Assembly: GCA_016703965.1 (NCBI GenBank)
Contig: JADJBB010000021.1
Span: 1,178,001 to 1,242,000 of the forward strand
Direction of reading: 5' to 3'
DNA: 64,000 nucleotides
Origin: Acidobacteriota bacterium
GTDB taxonomy: Bacteria; Acidobacteriota; Blastocatellia; Pyrinomonadales; Pyrinomonadaceae
Position 1 is the stretch's first letter; every line of letters starts with the position of its first letter. The translations under genes and the position numbers were made by a program. Under the pieces are notes generated by a model, which ran no database searches, was not told the origin of the DNA, and saw nothing but the letters and a program-made list of their open reading frames with translations. Positions 63,054-64,000 of this stretch are shown in pieces.

Positions 63054-63722
63054 ATGCCAAAACTTAGCGAAGCAGCGATCCGCGGTAAAAAAGATACCAT
63101 CGAGGATGCCGCACGCGAGTTGTTCATAAAGCAGGGATTTCACGCCACATCGATGCGTGACATTGCCAAACGGGCCGAAGTTTCGCTTGGGAATCTTTAC
63201 AATTATTACGAGACCAAGGATTCGATCTTCGAATCAATAATCGACCGGTATCAAACCGTCATTGACGAAAATCTCAAGGCGATCCTATTTGATATAGACG
63301 AGCCGATGGAACCCGTGAACCTTCGAAAAATGGGGGAGAGCGTTGGAAGGCTGGTAAACGAACACTCTGATTTCTGGCTGCTGATGTATATTGACGTCCT
63401 GGAATTTCAGAATCGCCACTTCCGAAAGATGTTCGATGGAATAACGGACCGGTTCCGAAAGATCTTCGGTGAAAAGTTCAAAGAGGCCGAAAGCCGCGGC
63501 GATCTGAGATTAGGCGTCGACGCCGCACCGGCTTTTACGGCAGCGTATATGCAATTTTTTAATTATTTTCTGGTCGAGAAACTTTTCGGGGGCAATCAGC
63601 ACCTCGGGCTGACCGATGACCAGGCTCTGAATTGTATTACCAAGATATTTGCGTATGGCACGCTCAGCGAAGACAGTTTATCGAGATTCAAAAAAACAGC
63701 GAATAAGGCGTTGAGCGGATAG
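63054..63722 (+). CDS. TetR/AcrR-family transcriptional regulator
   Basis: A 222-residue TetR-type repressor. The DNA-binding domain is at about 10-60 (IEDAARELFIKQGFHATSMRDIAKRAEVSLGNLYNYYETKDSIF), followed by a helical ligand domain with no recognisable subgroup mark. It lies between xylB and an Oar-like receptor on the same strand. The shared ACGTTC-bearing palindromes in front of it and of the receptor suggest it controls itself and that receptor; this is inference. Confidence 0.9.
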   Translation: MPKLSEAAIRGKKDTIEDAARELFIKQGFHATSMRDIAKRAEVSLGNLYNYYETKDSIFESIIDRYQTVIDENLKAILFDIDEPMEPVNLRKMGESVGRLVNEHSDFWLLMYIDVLEFQNRHFRKMFDGITDRFRKIFGEKFKEAESRGDLRLGVDAAPAFTAAYMQFFNYFLVEKLFGGNQHLGLTDDQALNCITKIFAYGTLSEDSLSRFKKTANKALSG

Positions 63723-63760
63723 GCTCGGGCACTCAGTTTGCGTAGAAGTTTACAAGAATA

Positions 63761-63780
63761 AAAAACGGACGTTCATTTTT
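63761..63780. promoter_or_regulatory. Possible TetR operator before the third Oar-like receptor
   Basis: AAAAACGGACGTTCATTTTT is an imperfect palindrome centred on ACGT, 19 bases upstream of the receptor start, and resembles the site at 63030-63049. Confidence 0.4.
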
Positions 63781-63798
63781 ATTAACGGAGGCAAGTAG

Positions 63799-64000
63799 AT
63801 GTTTCAAAAGAGAATTATTGCGGTAGTAGGTTTTCTGCTCCTGGCGGCAACGACCATGTTCGGCCAGGGCGGAACCGGCCAGATAAGCGGCACGGTGACG
63901 GACCCGAATGGTGCGGTCGTCAGCGGTGCGTCAGTCAAAGTAACGAACGCAGGAACGAATTTTCAGCGTACGACGACGACGAGCGGTGACGGAGTTTTCT
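63799..64000 (+). CDS. Oar-like TonB-dependent receptor, N-terminal part (cut by window end)
   Basis: The first 67 codons of a protein beginning MFQKRIIAVVGFLLLAATTM with a signal peptide ending near FGQ, followed by a carboxypeptidase-regulatory domain (GQISGTVTDPNGAVVSGASVKV). This matches the N-termini of the two full receptors upstream (18057 and 22118). GGAGG at 63787-63791, seven bases before the ATG, is a strong ribosome-binding site. The rest lies outside the window; length and substrate cannot be seen. Confidence 0.8.
   Translation, partial: MFQKRIIAVVGFLLLAATTMFGQGGTGQISGTVTDPNGAVVSGASVKVTNAGTNFQRTTTTSGDGVF

Overview
The window looks like chromosomal DNA from an acidobacterium, most likely of the Blastocatellia/Pyrinomonadaceae type. 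The evidence is a moderately GC-rich sequence, very large TonB-dependent receptors with an N-terminal carboxypeptidase-regulatory domain (Oar-like) and no SusD partner, many secreted sialate-esterase/GH/PL enzymes, and gene borders packed with small inverted repeats. This placement is inference; no rRNA gene or phylogenetic marker is present.

The content is one large locus for pectin (rhamnogalacturonan and homogalacturonan side chains) and L-rhamnose use. On the left, a minus-strand operon (8671 to 83) encodes a GH2, a GH115, a BNR-type propeller and a CE12 acetylesterase. It diverges from a plus-strand series: GH51 arabinofuranosidase (8955), a 500-bp stretch of abnormal G/C homopolymers (about 10630-11135), GH105, rhamnose mutarotase RhaM, a PmoA/DUF6807 protein, an unrecognised twin-repeat protein and a GH106 rhamnosidase (to 17506). 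Two Oar-like receptors follow (18057, 22118), then a PL22 oligogalacturonate lyase and a second CE12. A minus-strand block (33314 to 28754) carries a sugar-binding lipoprotein, an esterase and a Tat-exported GH2. From 33697 come an aldose epimerase, two GH28, a GH2 and a second PL22-like propeller; then a convergent GH43, a sialate-type acetylesterase, galT and galK.

The right third is cytoplasmic: a bifunctional rhamnulose-phosphate aldolase/lactaldehyde dehydrogenase, rhamnose isomerase, rhamnulokinase, lutABC (L-lactate to pyruvate), an ABC sugar importer whose second permease is fused to its substrate-binding domain, a LacI-family regulator, a xylulokinase, a TetR regulator, and the start of a third Oar-like receptor cut by the window end. 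Together these can release, import and isomerise L-rhamnose and carry it to DHAP plus L-lactate and on to pyruvate; galactose and xylulose have entry kinases as well.

The most interesting non-coding signals are (i) nine LacI-type operator candidates (core AAGCGGTT) upstream of the key transcription units, matching the LacI gene in the locus; (ii) a second palindrome, TTGG-N5-CCAA, at several of the same promoters; and (iii) several families of inverted repeats at gene borders. Some of these start inside the stop codon of the upstream gene, and others have one arm that encodes the beginning of the next protein. Three genes carry single-base homopolymer frameshifts, which together with the homopolymer tract suggests local sequence error.
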